Shown: positions 19,224-27,982, counted from the stretch's first letter. The stretch: 64,000 nucleotides of DNA from Pandoraea eparura (GCF_902459725.1 NZ_CABPSH010000005.1:1-64000); one strand, 5' to 3'. The notes: generated from the sequence alone by a model not told the origin. Made by a program: numbers and translations.

Positions 19224-19270
19224 CAGCGCCGGCGCGCGGTGGGCATCCCACTGCGGCCGGCGCTGTTTTT
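19224..19270 (+). terminator. Intrinsic terminator of the peptide ABC / Ggt-like operon
   Basis: Long imperfect hairpin: outer arms CAGCGCCGGC (19224-19233) and GCCGGCGCTG (19256-19265), with inner pairing TGGG/CCCA and loop CAT, followed at once by TTTTT (19266-19270). Textbook intrinsic terminator. The rest of the gap up to 19517 should hold the promoter of the kinase gene; no clear promoter or operator is visible there. Confidence 0.85.
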
Positions 19271-19517
19271 GATGGTACGCGTTGCAAGCGCCGAAACGCG
19301 TCGAACGACGGTGTTTGTGTGTGCTCACTCATCTCGGATTCCTACTCGGTAGTGCGGACTTCGGAACACATTAAGTTTCCGTTGATTCATCGAATCGTCA
19401 CAGTCCACCGGCAATAATCACGTCGCACGAAGCCTATACCAACTAATTCGGCAACCGATCTACTGCGTCAACTCGCGCGTGGCACCGGGGGCCGGTGCGA
19501 CCCGGGGAAATGACGCC

Positions 19518-21917
19518 ATGACGATCCGTCATCGAATTACGCTATTGGTGATCCTGACGTTTGTCGCGCTCTCGATCATCGGGGGATACGCGGTCTACCA
19601 GACCCGCGCGAGCGCTCACAAGGTGCGGCAGGTGACGGAAGGGGTGGTGCCCAGCGCACTCGCTTCGGCCGATCTCGTCTCGCAAGTCAAGGCGGTGCAG
19701 ATCGCCACGATGACGCTGGTCTACGCGCAGGACGACACCGTCGTCGAACAGGCGCTCGACACGCTCAAGAAGCTGCGCGGCGACATCGACCGGTCACTGA
19801 CGCGTCAGGCCGAAGGCGCGGCGAGCAATGCGCAGAAGGGGTTGGTGACCCAGGCGCGCGAGAGCGTCGAGAATTACTTCAACGCCATCCACGACACCGC
19901 CAAGCTCAAGCAGGCAGGCAAGACCGAGATGGCGCAGGCATTCCTTTTCGCGATGGTCGCGCAATATCGCGACGAACTCGAAGGGGTGGTCAACACGCTG
20001 CGCGTCGAAAAGACGCGCCAGCAGGACTCGGCCATCGCCACGCTCAACGACACGCTCTCGACCACCACGACGGCCATCGGCATTGTGACGGGGTTGGCGA
20101 TCGTGCTGCTCACGGCCATCGGTGCGCTGTTGTACCGTCAGATCACCCGTCCGCTCTCGCGTATGCAGGCGATGATGAGCGAGATCGCGAACAGCCAGGA
20201 CTTCACGCGTCGCGTGCCGGTCGGCCGCATGGATGAAATCGGGCACTCGATCGTGGCGTTCAACGGCATGATCGAGAAGATTCAGGAGCGCTCGGCGCAG
20301 CTCAAGCAGAAGACGGCCGACATTCAGGCGATGTTGCAGAACATGCAGCAGGGCATTCTGACGGTGGTCGACGGCGCGCGCGTGCATGGCGAATACTCGG
20401 CCTATCTCGAAGCGATCTTCGAGACGCAAGACATCGCCGGGCGTCCCGTCATGGAACTGGTGTTCGGCGATAGCGATCTGGGCGCGGATGCGCTCTCGCA
20501 GGTCGAAGCCGCCGTCGAGGCCTGCATCGGGCAGGATGCCATCAACTTTGTCTTCAACGAACACCTGCTGGTGGGCGAGATCGGCAAGCGCATGCCGGAC
20601 GGGCGCATCAAGCAACTCGATCTGACCTGGTCGGCGATCACCGACGAGAGCGACACGATCCTGCGGCTCATGCTGTGTGTGCGCGACGTGACCGAGCTGC
20701 GCGAACTCGCGGCCGAGGCCAGCGAGCAGAAGCAGCGGCTGGAGATGATCGGCGAGATTCTGTCGGTGAGCCAGGAGAAGTTTCATCACTTCATCGAAAG
20801 CTCGACCGGCTTCATTCGTGAGAACGAGCGCATCATTCGCAAGCACTCGCAGGCCGACAGCGCGGCCATTGCCGAGCTGTTCCGCAACATGCACACCATC
20901 AAGGGCAATGCGCGCACGTACAACCTGCAGTACCTGACGAACGTCGTGCACGAGACCGAGCAGCGCTATCACGAGCTGCGCCAGCCGGACGTCGCTCGCC
21001 TGTGGGATCAGGATGGCCTGATGCGCGAGCTTGAGCGCGTGCGCGACGCCGTCGATGCCTACGCGCACATCAACGAGATGAGCCTCGGCCGCAAAGGCCC
21101 GGGCAAGAGCGCCGACGAACAGTCAATGGTAGTGGACCGCGCCCATATCCGCGCGAGCCTTCGCATGCTCGAAGCTGCCGATCCGAACGATCTGCATCAA
21201 TTGGTGGGCATGCGCGACGCCGTGCACCAGACGCTGCGCCTGCTGGGTACCGAGGGCGTGGGCGAAGCGCTGGGCGGTGTGCTCGATTCGCTGCCGTCGC
21301 TGGCGAGCGAACTCGGCAAACCGGCGCCGGCCGTGCGCATCGACGACAACGGCTACCGCCTGCGCTCGCCCGCCGTGCGAATTCTGCGCGACGTGTTCAT
21401 GCACCTGCTGCGCAACTCGTTGGATCATGGGCTGGAAGGTGCGCAAGAGCGTCGTGCGAAGGGCAAGCCGGAAGCGGGCACCATCGACATCGAAGTCGGC
21501 CTCGATCACAACATGCTGCAAGTCACGCTCTCCGACGACGGTCGCGGACTGGCGCTGCATCGCATTCGCAGCATTGCCGTGCAGCGTGGCTGGATTACCG
21601 CAGAGACGTACGTGACAGACGAGCAGATCGCGCAGTTCATCTTCCGCCCGGGCTTCTCGACCGCGGCGCAGGTCACCGAGGTGTCGGGGCGCGGGGTAGG
21701 CATGGACGCGGTGCAGGACTTCGTGCGTCGCGAACACGGCCGCATCGAACTGCGCTTCACCGATGATCACAAGGGCGCCGAGTTCCGCCAGTTCCAGACG
21801 GTGGTGTGTCTGCCGGACACCTTGGTGGTCGACGGTTTCGATCTGAACAGCGTGGCTGCCGATGTTGTCGATCGACCGGTGCTGGATGCGGACACGTCGT
21901 TTCCGGAGACGGTTTGA
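19518..21917 (+). CDS. Membrane CheA-like hybrid histidine kinase (HAMP, PAS-like, HPt, HATPase)
   Basis: About 799 aa. TM1 at about 8-27, a helical periplasmic region to about 180, TM2 at 186-206, HAMP to about 260 (RPLSRMQAMMSEI, MDEIGHSIVAFNGM), a PAS-like segment (270-395) and a coiled linker. An HPt helix follows with the phosphorylatable His459 in MHTIKGNAR. The CheA-type ATPase has an N box (HLLRNSLDHGLE), G1 (DDGRGLAL), an F box (IFRPGFS) and G2 (VSGRGVGMDAV). The CheW-like P5 domain that couples CheA to receptors is absent; sensing and kinase are in one membrane chain. First of five closely spaced genes. ATG 19518 follows a GGGGAAA ribosome site. Confidence 0.9.
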   Translation: MTIRHRITLLVILTFVALSIIGGYAVYQTRASAHKVRQVTEGVVPSALASADLVSQVKAVQIATMTLVYAQDDTVVEQALDTLKKLRGDIDRSLTRQAEGAASNAQKGLVTQARESVENYFNAIHDTAKLKQAGKTEMAQAFLFAMVAQYRDELEGVVNTLRVEKTRQQDSAIATLNDTLSTTTTAIGIVTGLAIVLLTAIGALLYRQITRPLSRMQAMMSEIANSQDFTRRVPVGRMDEIGHSIVAFNGMIEKIQERSAQLKQKTADIQAMLQNMQQGILTVVDGARVHGEYSAYLEAIFETQDIAGRPVMELVFGDSDLGADALSQVEAAVEACIGQDAINFVFNEHLLVGEIGKRMPDGRIKQLDLTWSAITDESDTILRLMLCVRDVTELRELAAEASEQKQRLEMIGEILSVSQEKFHHFIESSTGFIRENERIIRKHSQADSAAIAELFRNMHTIKGNARTYNLQYLTNVVHETEQRYHELRQPDVARLWDQDGLMRELERVRDAVDAYAHINEMSLGRKGPGKSADEQSMVVDRAHIRASLRMLEAADPNDLHQLVGMRDAVHQTLRLLGTEGVGEALGGVLDSLPSLASELGKPAPAVRIDDNGYRLRSPAVRILRDVFMHLLRNSLDHGLEGAQERRAKGKPEAGTIDIEVGLDHNMLQVTLSDDGRGLALHRIRSIAVQRGWITAETYVTDEQIAQFIFRPGFSTAAQVTEVSGRGVGMDAVQDFVRREHGRIELRFTDDHKGAEFRQFQTVVCLPDTLVVDGFDLNSVAADVVDRPVLDADTSFPETV

Positions 21918-21919
21918 GC

Positions 21920-22648
21920 ATGAACACCCTGCAATGGCTTTGGGTCGGTGGGCTGGCCGGCGTAATCGGCACGTGCGTCGTAGCGTTCGTTGCGCATCGC
22001 TGGCGCATGGCGCAGGCCACGGCGCACTGGCGGGCGCTGACCGAGGCGCATGACGAGGCGCTGGCGCAGGCGCACGAACGCGAGCGTCTGGCGATCGCCA
22101 GTCTCGACGAACAGGGGCGGGCACAGGGTGAGGCGCTTGCCGCGCAGCAGGCGCGTCTGACACAAGCCGAACAGGATCTGCACGTCGCGCGCAAGTCCGA
22201 GGCCGCCGTGCTGGAGGCGAAAGGGCATTGGCAGGCCGAGGCCGAGCGCATTGCGCTCGAAGCGGCACGTCTGCGCGGACTGGCGGCGACCTTCGAGCGC
22301 TGGCACGAGCAGATGATCTCGCTCATGACGCAGAACCAGGACATGCACGCAAAGAATCACGAGCTGTCGTCGATTGTCCGGCACGTGTTGATCGTGTCGC
22401 TCAACGCATCCATCGAAGCGGCACGCGCGGGCTCGGCCGGACGCGGCTTCGGCATCGTCGCCAGCGAAGTGCGCGCGCTCGCCACACGCTCCGAGGAACT
22501 GTCGAAGAGCTATCGCGACAGCCTGCATCGCAACGACGTGACGACCACGGCGACGTTCCAGGACATTCAGGCGGGCGGCAAGATGATCGCGGCATCGCTC
22601 TCGAGCGTCGAAGCGCTCGCACAACAGTTGCATTCCCGTCTTCACTAA
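21920..22648 (+). CDS. Membrane-anchored MCP-like signalling protein lacking a sensor domain
   Basis: About 242 aa. One N-terminal span (about 6-26), then a long Ala/Glu/Gln-rich coiled coil. A methyl-accepting-chemotaxis-type hairpin tip lies at about 153-190 (VSLNASIEAARAG, GRGFGIVASEVRALA), followed by only about 50 residues. There is no periplasmic ligand domain and no HAMP. The tip normally binds CheW and CheA; here the residues before it (RHVLIV) depart from the usual IAxQTNLLA pattern, so it may dock to the adjacent P5-less kinase in another way. It starts 2 bases after the kinase stop. Confidence 0.85.
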   Translation: MNTLQWLWVGGLAGVIGTCVVAFVAHRWRMAQATAHWRALTEAHDEALAQAHERERLAIASLDEQGRAQGEALAAQQARLTQAEQDLHVARKSEAAVLEAKGHWQAEAERIALEAARLRGLAATFERWHEQMISLMTQNQDMHAKNHELSSIVRHVLIVSLNASIEAARAGSAGRGFGIVASEVRALATRSEELSKSYRDSLHRNDVTTTATFQDIQAGGKMIAASLSSVEALAQQLHSRLH

Positions 22649-22664
22649 GCCAGCAGGTTTCGTT

Positions 22665-23234
22665 GTGATCAGCGCTCACGCCCGCGACAGTTTCGAACGC
22701 ATTCTTCATCACGCTGCCCGCACCCGGCTCGCCCGTACGGCGCACGCCGAGTGCGAGATCGTGCCGCTCGCCGTGCGCCATGCCGACGCGACGCCGGAGG
22801 GCACCGAAGTCGATCTGGCCGCCCGTCACGCCAACGTGGTGGTGTTCACCATCTCGTCCATCGGTTTTCGCCTGCTGTTCGTGCTGCACTTCGACGAGGA
22901 CGACACGACCGCGGCGTACTTCGCGGGCGACGATCGCGACAAGCCGTTTCGCGAGGTGTTCCTCGAGCAGGGCAATCTGTGCTGTGGGGCGATCAATCAA
23001 GCGCTGCTCAATGACTTCCCCGATCTGGGGATGTCGACCCCTTACGTGCTTAGCGCGCGATGCGTGCCGCACCTCAAGCAGCTCAAGCCGAATCTTCTGT
23101 CTTCGTGGGACATCACGTTCGACGGTTCGGTGCGTCTGGCGGCCACGCTGTGTGTTTGTGCGCACGCGCCGCTCGACTTCAACGCCGACGTCAGCGAGTC
23201 GCAGGACAGCAGCGGTGAGCTGGAATTGTTTTGA
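22665..23234 (+). CDS. CheX-like protein A
   Basis: About 189 aa soluble protein with GTG start. The central segment EQGNLCCGAINQALL (about 101-115) followed by LGMSTPYVLSARC resembles the CheX/CheC fold and keeps the E-x-x-N pair (Glu101, Asn104) that CheX phosphatases use on phospho-CheY. The C-terminus ends in GELELF, nearly the same as the ending of the next protein. Probable role: dephosphorylating or sequestering the CheY of this cluster. Remote homology recognised by motif only. Confidence 0.65.
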   Translation: MISAHARDSFERILHHAARTRLARTAHAECEIVPLAVRHADATPEGTEVDLAARHANVVVFTISSIGFRLLFVLHFDEDDTTAAYFAGDDRDKPFREVFLEQGNLCCGAINQALLNDFPDLGMSTPYVLSARCVPHLKQLKPNLLSSWDITFDGSVRLAATLCVCAHAPLDFNADVSESQDSSGELELF

Positions 23235-23273
23235 TATGGCAATGGTTTTGCCTGGCCTTAGGAAATTACGATA

Positions 23274-23915
23274 ATGAACCGAAGCACCCCCCGCGAGTCG
23301 GTCAGCCAGTTTTTGATCCTCGACGACAACGTCGAGCATGAATACCCCGAAGCGCTCGTGCGCGGGATGGTCGATATCACCGATGGCGTGTTTCGCGGTC
23401 TGTTCGGCGACATCGCCGTGCACTGCGAACCGCCCGGCGTGGTGCGCGACCGCATCATCTTCGGCGAGGTCTTCAGCCTGATTCCGCTAGAGAGCGCGTG
23501 GTGCCGCGGCTACATGATGATGCAGGCCGAACAGGTCCCCTTCATGCAGTTGCTCGAGCATACGGGCCGCTGTGAGGGCCAGGCAGGCTTTCGCGAACTC
23601 AACGGGATGCTCGGCGAGCTGACGAACCTGATCTGGGGGGCGTTCAAGAACCGCTATATGGGCGATCCGTCGGCGGTCGACCGTGCGCAGGTGCAGGTGC
23701 CGCTGCTGATCAATCACAAACAGAAATACATTTCGTTCGGCACCGACAATCCCCAGTTGTGCTTCGTCTATCACCTCACCGATCCGGTCAGCGGCCAGAT
23801 CGTGACGTTGCATCAACATTTCGTCTTCAGTCTCAATTGGTCGCCGGAAGCGTTCCGCGACGCCCCGCAGGCGAGCGCCGAGCCCGTCGAGACCGGGGCG
23901 CTGGAACTGTTCTGA
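23274..23915 (+). CDS. CheX-like protein B
   Basis: About 213 aa soluble protein, 39 bases after the previous gene. GMLGELTNLIWGAFKNRY (about 111-128) has the E-x-x-N pair (Glu115, Asn118) of the CheX/CheC family in the equivalent helix. YHLTDPVSGQIVTLHQHFVFSL forms the final strands. It ends in GALELF, matching the GELELF ending of CheX-like protein A. Two CheX-like proteins in one unit is unusual; they may act as a heterodimer or one may be regulatory. Confidence 0.65.
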   Translation: MNRSTPRESVSQFLILDDNVEHEYPEALVRGMVDITDGVFRGLFGDIAVHCEPPGVVRDRIIFGEVFSLIPLESAWCRGYMMMQAEQVPFMQLLEHTGRCEGQAGFRELNGMLGELTNLIWGAFKNRYMGDPSAVDRAQVQVPLLINHKQKYISFGTDNPQLCFVYHLTDPVSGQIVTLHQHFVFSLNWSPEAFRDAPQASAEPVETGALELF

Positions 23916-23962
23916 GATCCCGGCGCGAACCTCTGCTTTCTCTTACACACAAGGACAACATC

Positions 23963-24328
23963 ATGTCGAAGATTCTCGTGGTCGACGATTCGAGCACCGT
24001 GCGCGACGAAGTCGCGGGTTTTCTGCGCAAGAACGGCCTGGACGTGGACACGGCCGTCGACGGCAAGGACGGCCTGGCCAAGATCAAGGCCAGCCCTGGC
24101 GTGAAGCTCGTCATCAGCGACGTGAACATGCCGAATATGGACGGCCTGACGATGGTCGAGAAGATTCGCGGCGAACTCGCGAATCAGAGCGTCAACGTGG
24201 TGATGCTCACCACCGAGAGCAGCCCGGCCATGAAGGAGCGGGGCAAGGCGGCCGGCGTGAAGGGCTGGATCGTCAAACCGTTCAAGGGTGACGCCGTGCT
24301 CGAGACGTTCCGCCGGCTTGCCGGCTGA
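23963..24328 (+). CDS. CheY-like single-domain response regulator
   Basis: About 121 aa receiver domain with no output domain. Acidic pair in VVDDSS (Asp8, Asp9), phospho-acceptor Asp53 in ISDVNMPNMDGL, Thr in MLTTES, and Lys105 in VKPFKGD. AAGGA ribosome site before the ATG. It is the natural phosphate acceptor from His459 of the kinase at 19518 and the substrate of the two CheX-like proteins. Its target (flagellar switch or something else) is not shown here. Confidence 0.92.
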   Translation: MSKILVVDDSSTVRDEVAGFLRKNGLDVDTAVDGKDGLAKIKASPGVKLVISDVNMPNMDGLTMVEKIRGELANQSVNVVMLTTESSPAMKERGKAAGVKGWIVKPFKGDAVLETFRRLAG

Positions 24329-24524
24329 GCCTGCGCGCCGATGATCATGCCGACTGTGCCGCTACCCCGGCCCGCGACGGCTGGGCGAGCCGGCTAGGGC
24401 GCGCATGATCTGGGCGCTTCGCCGTCCGAGCGTCGCCACAGCGCGACGGTGGCGTTACACTGCTGACTTTCCTGCACTACGCGAGCATTGGCGCAGGCCA
24501 TTTGCGCAGTCTCGCCCTCTCACC

Positions 24525-25073
24525 ATGAGCGTCGTACCCCAGAAAAAGAAGCTGACCGCAGCCGCAGGTGCCAACGAGAATGACAGCGTCGCGCCGGCAC
24601 CGGATACCGACGCGTTCGAGGGGACATCGGGCTCGGCCGAGGCCCGGCCGCGTCGCGCCAAGCTGCGTCTGACCTATGTCATCGCCAGCCTCGACCGTCT
24701 GCTGCGCCGCCACATGTCCGAAGCGCTCGCGCCGCTTGGGCTGACGCTGGCCCAGTTCACCGCGCTCTCGGTGCTCGACGCACGCGGCAAGCTCTCCAAT
24801 GCGCAACTCGCGCAACGCTCGTTCATCACACCGCAGTCGGCCAACGAGGTCGTGAGTCTGATGGCCGCGCGCCAGTGGATCACCCGCGAGCCCGACCCCA
24901 ATCACGGCCGCATTGTGCTGTTGCAACTCACCGACGAAGGCCGCCGGGTGCTCGCGCAATGCGAGGCCGTCGCCAAGGAAATCGACACGCGCATGCGTGC
25001 CGATGTGAGCCGCGAAGACGCGGCAGCCGTGCAACGCCATCTCGAAATGTTCGTGCGCAATTTGCGCGACTGA
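24525..25073 (+). CDS. MarR-family regulator of the hydroxycinnamate (hca/ferulate) cluster
   Basis: About 182 aa: a variable Ala-rich N-terminal tail of about 40 residues, then a MarR winged helix (LRLTYVIASLDRLLRRHM, RSFITPQSANEVVSLM, ITREPDPNHGRIVLLQLTDEGRRV). Position and neighbours match HcaR, FerR and CouR-type repressors that release DNA on binding hydroxycinnamoyl-CoA thioesters. A repeated TGATATTAAA motif occurs after this gene and before ech. The start is chosen at ATG 24525; the frame is open upstream but family members begin about here. Confidence 0.87.
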   Translation: MSVVPQKKKLTAAAGANENDSVAPAPDTDAFEGTSGSAEARPRRAKLRLTYVIASLDRLLRRHMSEALAPLGLTLAQFTALSVLDARGKLSNAQLAQRSFITPQSANEVVSLMAARQWITREPDPNHGRIVLLQLTDEGRRVLAQCEAVAKEIDTRMRADVSREDAAAVQRHLEMFVRNLRD

Positions 25074-25118
25074 CCCCGGGTTTGTCCCGACCTGCCGATG
25101 ACTTGTATTGTCAGGTAG

Positions 25119-25264
25119 CTTGATATTAAATGGAGTCCGTCGCCGGAGCAAAACGCGCGACAGAATCCCAGTGACACGGTAAGACGAAAGCGGAGGTGCG
25201 GCTCGCGCGGCATCGTCGCGCCCGTGGTACGTGCATCCTTAATATCAGGTTCCCTGATTAAATG
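25119..25264. promoter_or_regulatory. Cluster of candidate MarR operators before the MFS gene
   Basis: Site 1: CTTGATATTAAATG at 25119-25132. Site 2, inverted: CTTAATATCAGG at 25238-25249. Right beside it is a half-matching CCTGATTAAATG (25253-25264), so sites 2 and 3 form an imperfect inverted repeat. The same word recurs before ech at 27969-27982. The 296-base gap (25074-25369) holds no gene and is AT-richer around the sites. Confidence 0.7.
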
Positions 25265-25369
25265 GGGGCGCGTCGCCCCGCTTCGTCGGCGGTGTCGACT
25301 GACGGCGCATCAGGTGCTGCCCGCGCTGGGTGGCGACCGAAGTCCATGAAAAAGATCACAGGAGACACC

Positions 25370-26626
25370 ATGAAATCGAATCATGAGGGTAGCGCGCAGG
25401 CGTTGCCGTTGGCGCCGGAGGGCACCGCGCAGGCGGCCAGTCCGGTGGCGCTCACGCTGGCGTTGTGTTTTGCCGTCGCGCTGCTTGAAGGCCTTGACCT
25501 GCAATCGGTCGGCGTAGCGGCACGCGGCATGTCCAAGGAGTTCGGGCTGAGCGTCGCGCAGATGGGGCTCGCCTTTTCGGCGGGCACGTTCGGGCTGCTG
25601 CCGGGAGCGATGGTAGGCGGGCGCCTGGCCGACAGCATTGGCCGCAAGCGCGTGCTGATGCTCTCGGCGGTGGTCTTCGGCGTGTTGTCGATTGCCACGG
25701 CGTTCGTGTCGGACTTCGGGATGCTGGTGATCGTGCGCGTGCTCACGGGCATTGGTCTGGGCGGGGCGATGCCGAATCTGATCGCGCTGTCGTCGGAAGC
25801 CGTGGCGCCGCGCCTGCGCGGCACGGCGGTGAGCATCATGTATTGCGGAATTCCGCTCGGCGGCGGCATCGCTGCGGCCATCGGCATGCTGGCGGTAAGC
25901 GACGCGGACTGGCGGCACATTTTCTACGCAGGCGGTGTCGGCCCGCTGCTGCTCTTGCCGTTGCTCGCCTGGTACCTGCCCGAGTCTCGCGCGTTTGCGG
26001 CCGCCACCTCGCAAGGCCGGCGCGCCACGCCTGCGCCGATGATGACGGTGCTGTTTTCGCAGGGCCGCGGTATCTCGACGATTCAACTCTGGCTGTCTTA
26101 CTTCTGCACGCTCATCGTGCTGTACTTCCTGCTCAATTGGCTGCCGTCGCTCATGGGCGCGCGCGGTCTGGCGCGCGGCGATATCGGCTGGGTGCAGATT
26201 CTCTTCAACGTGGGCAGCGCCGTCGGTGTGCTCGCCCTCGGCTATCTGATGGATCGTGTGCGCATGTCGCTCGTGATCGGCGGCATGTACCTGGGCATGA
26301 TCGCCTCGCTCGTCGGACTTGCGGCGGCGCAGGGCTTCGGGGTGCTGGCCACGGCGGCATTCTTCGCGGGCATGTTCATCATCGGTGGTCAATCGGTGCT
26401 CTATGCACTCGCTGCCGCCTACTACCCGACCGCCATGCGCGGCACGGGCGTGGGGGCGGCCGTGGCCTTCGGGCGCATCGGCTCGGTGGTCGGGCCGCTT
26501 GCGGCCGGCATGTTGCTCGCCGTGGGCAGCAGTGCCGCCGTGGTGATCGGCGCGAGCATTCCCGTGACGATCGTAGCCGCACTGGCCGCCCTCATGCTCA
26601 TTCGTCGTCCCCGCGCGGCTGACTGA
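25370..26626 (+). CDS. MFS transporter, aromatic acid:H+ symporter type (probable hydroxycinnamate uptake)
   Basis: About 418 aa with 12 spans. The family signature is clear: ALLEGLDLQSVGVAARGM in span 1, GRLADSIGRKRVL in loop 2-3 and GLGGAMPNLIALSSEA in span 4. It resembles the aromatic acid symporters (PcaK, HcaK, MhpT). The location next to ech-vdh-fcs suggests ferulate or p-coumarate uptake. An AGGAGA ribosome site fixes ATG 25370 over the in-frame ATG 24 bases earlier. Confidence 0.88.
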   Translation: MKSNHEGSAQALPLAPEGTAQAASPVALTLALCFAVALLEGLDLQSVGVAARGMSKEFGLSVAQMGLAFSAGTFGLLPGAMVGGRLADSIGRKRVLMLSAVVFGVLSIATAFVSDFGMLVIVRVLTGIGLGGAMPNLIALSSEAVAPRLRGTAVSIMYCGIPLGGGIAAAIGMLAVSDADWRHIFYAGGVGPLLLLPLLAWYLPESRAFAAATSQGRRATPAPMMTVLFSQGRGISTIQLWLSYFCTLIVLYFLLNWLPSLMGARGLARGDIGWVQILFNVGSAVGVLALGYLMDRVRMSLVIGGMYLGMIASLVGLAAAQGFGVLATAAFFAGMFIIGGQSVLYALAAAYYPTAMRGTGVGAAVAFGRIGSVVGPLAAGMLLAVGSSAAVVIGASIPVTIVAALAALMLIRRPRAAD

Positions 26627-26772
26627 TCCGGCGTCACGCCGGTTGGCCTCGCTTGTGCGCGACGGACGCCACCTGGCTGTGCCGTCGCGCATTTTCTTGC
26701 GCAAAGGCCGCGCACGTCTGCTGTTCCTGGTTTGCCTGCACCGATAACAACATCAATGATTTGGAGACTCAC

Positions 26773-27915
26773 ATGGCATCTTCCTACCGCGCGCATGCGC
26801 TCGCTTCATTGGCCGTGGCCGCCGCGCTGGCGGCGCCCGGTATCGCCAGCGCACAATCGAATATCACGCTGTACGGCATCGTCGACACCGGCATCGAGTA
26901 CGTCTCGCACGCCAGCGTGAACGGTGCCGTGCTGCGCATGCCGGGTGTGACCGGCGAATTTCCGTCGCGCTGGGGTCTGCGCGGCACGGAAGATCTCGGC
27001 GGCGGGCTCGCGGCGATCTTCCAACTGGAGAGCGGCTTCAACCTGCGTGGCGGCGATCTTGGGCAGGGTGCTCGCCTGTTCGGTCGTCAGGCCTTCGTGG
27101 GTGTGAAGGGTCCATACGGCACGCTGTCGCTCGGCCGCCAGTACACCATGACGTACTACGCGCTGCTGGGCTCGGACATTCTTGGTCCGGACATCTACGG
27201 CATGGGCTCGTTCGATGCCTACGTTCCCAACGCGCGCACCGACAACTCGATCACGTATCAGGTCGGCTGGCAGGGGCTAAGCTTCGGCGCGGGATATTCG
27301 TTCGGCCGCGACGCGGCAGGCACGGGAAATTCGCCGGGGCAGGGCACTTGCGCCGGACAGGTACCGGGCCAATCGGTGCAATGCCGCGACTGGTCGGTGA
27401 TGCTCAAGTACGACGCGAACAACTTCGGCGTGGCCGCGTCGTACGAGGAGCAACGTGGCGGCACCAATGCGGCGGCCAACTTCTTCGACGGACAGCCCAC
27501 CTCGGCGTTCGCGAGCCGCGGCGACAAGGACACGCGCACCACCCTCGGCGCGTACTACAAGTACGGGGCGCTCAAGGTGGGTGGCGGTTGGCTGGGCCGC
27601 CGTGTGTCGACGTCCGCCATCAACACGCATTCGAACCTGTTCTATCTGGGCGCGGCGTACAGCATCACACCGGCCTGGCTCGTCGACGGCGAGGTCTATC
27701 GCATCGTCAACAGCGACCATGACACGCGCGGCACGATGACGACGCTGCGCGCCACATACTCGCTCTCGGTGCGCACCGCGGTCTATGCGCAGGCAGCCTA
27801 CCTCTTCAACAGCGCCCGCGCCGCGTATTCGGTCAGCGGCGGGGGCGGCGGCACCACGCCGCCTGCCGGCGAGGGCCAGGCCGGCGTGATGCTCGGCATG
27901 CGTCACACGTTCTGA
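26773..27915 (+). CDS. Outer-membrane porin (Gram-negative porin, betaproteobacterial type)
   Basis: About 380 aa. A signal peptide (ending GIASAQ) precedes NITLYGIVDTGIEYVSH, the usual first strand of these trimeric porins. SRWGLRGTEDLGGGLAAIFQLE and RQAFVGVKGPYGTLSLGRQ are conserved. The C-terminal VMLGMRHTF ends in Phe as needed for outer-membrane insertion. It sits between carrier and catabolic genes like the porin HcaE of the Acinetobacter hca cluster and probably admits phenolic acids. Confidence 0.93.
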   Translation: MASSYRAHALASLAVAAALAAPGIASAQSNITLYGIVDTGIEYVSHASVNGAVLRMPGVTGEFPSRWGLRGTEDLGGGLAAIFQLESGFNLRGGDLGQGARLFGRQAFVGVKGPYGTLSLGRQYTMTYYALLGSDILGPDIYGMGSFDAYVPNARTDNSITYQVGWQGLSFGAGYSFGRDAAGTGNSPGQGTCAGQVPGQSVQCRDWSVMLKYDANNFGVAASYEEQRGGTNAAANFFDGQPTSAFASRGDKDTRTTLGAYYKYGALKVGGGWLGRRVSTSAINTHSNLFYLGAAYSITPAWLVDGEVYRIVNSDHDTRGTMTTLRATYSLSVRTAVYAQAAYLFNSARAAYSVSGGGGGTTPPAGEGQAGVMLGMRHTF

Positions 27916-27968
27916 TATTTAGGGCTCAGGGTTTTCACTGAAAACATGAGGCTTGCAATGTAAGGTTG

Positions 27969-27982
27969 CCTGATATTAAATG
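27969..27982. promoter_or_regulatory. Candidate MarR operator before ech
   Basis: CCTGATATTAAATG, differing by one base from the 14-base site at 25119-25132, lies 75 bases before the ech ATG. A related TCTGATATTTAGG lies at 27911-27923, overlapping the porin stop. An inverted pair GTTTTCA/TGAAAAC (27931-27944) sits between them. Confidence 0.7.

Noticed and set aside
19360-19420. Possible sigma-28 flagellar promoter before the CheA-like kinase (TAAG ... ATCGAAT)
   Set aside because: Match to the TAAA-N15-GCCGATAA pattern is too poor to report.
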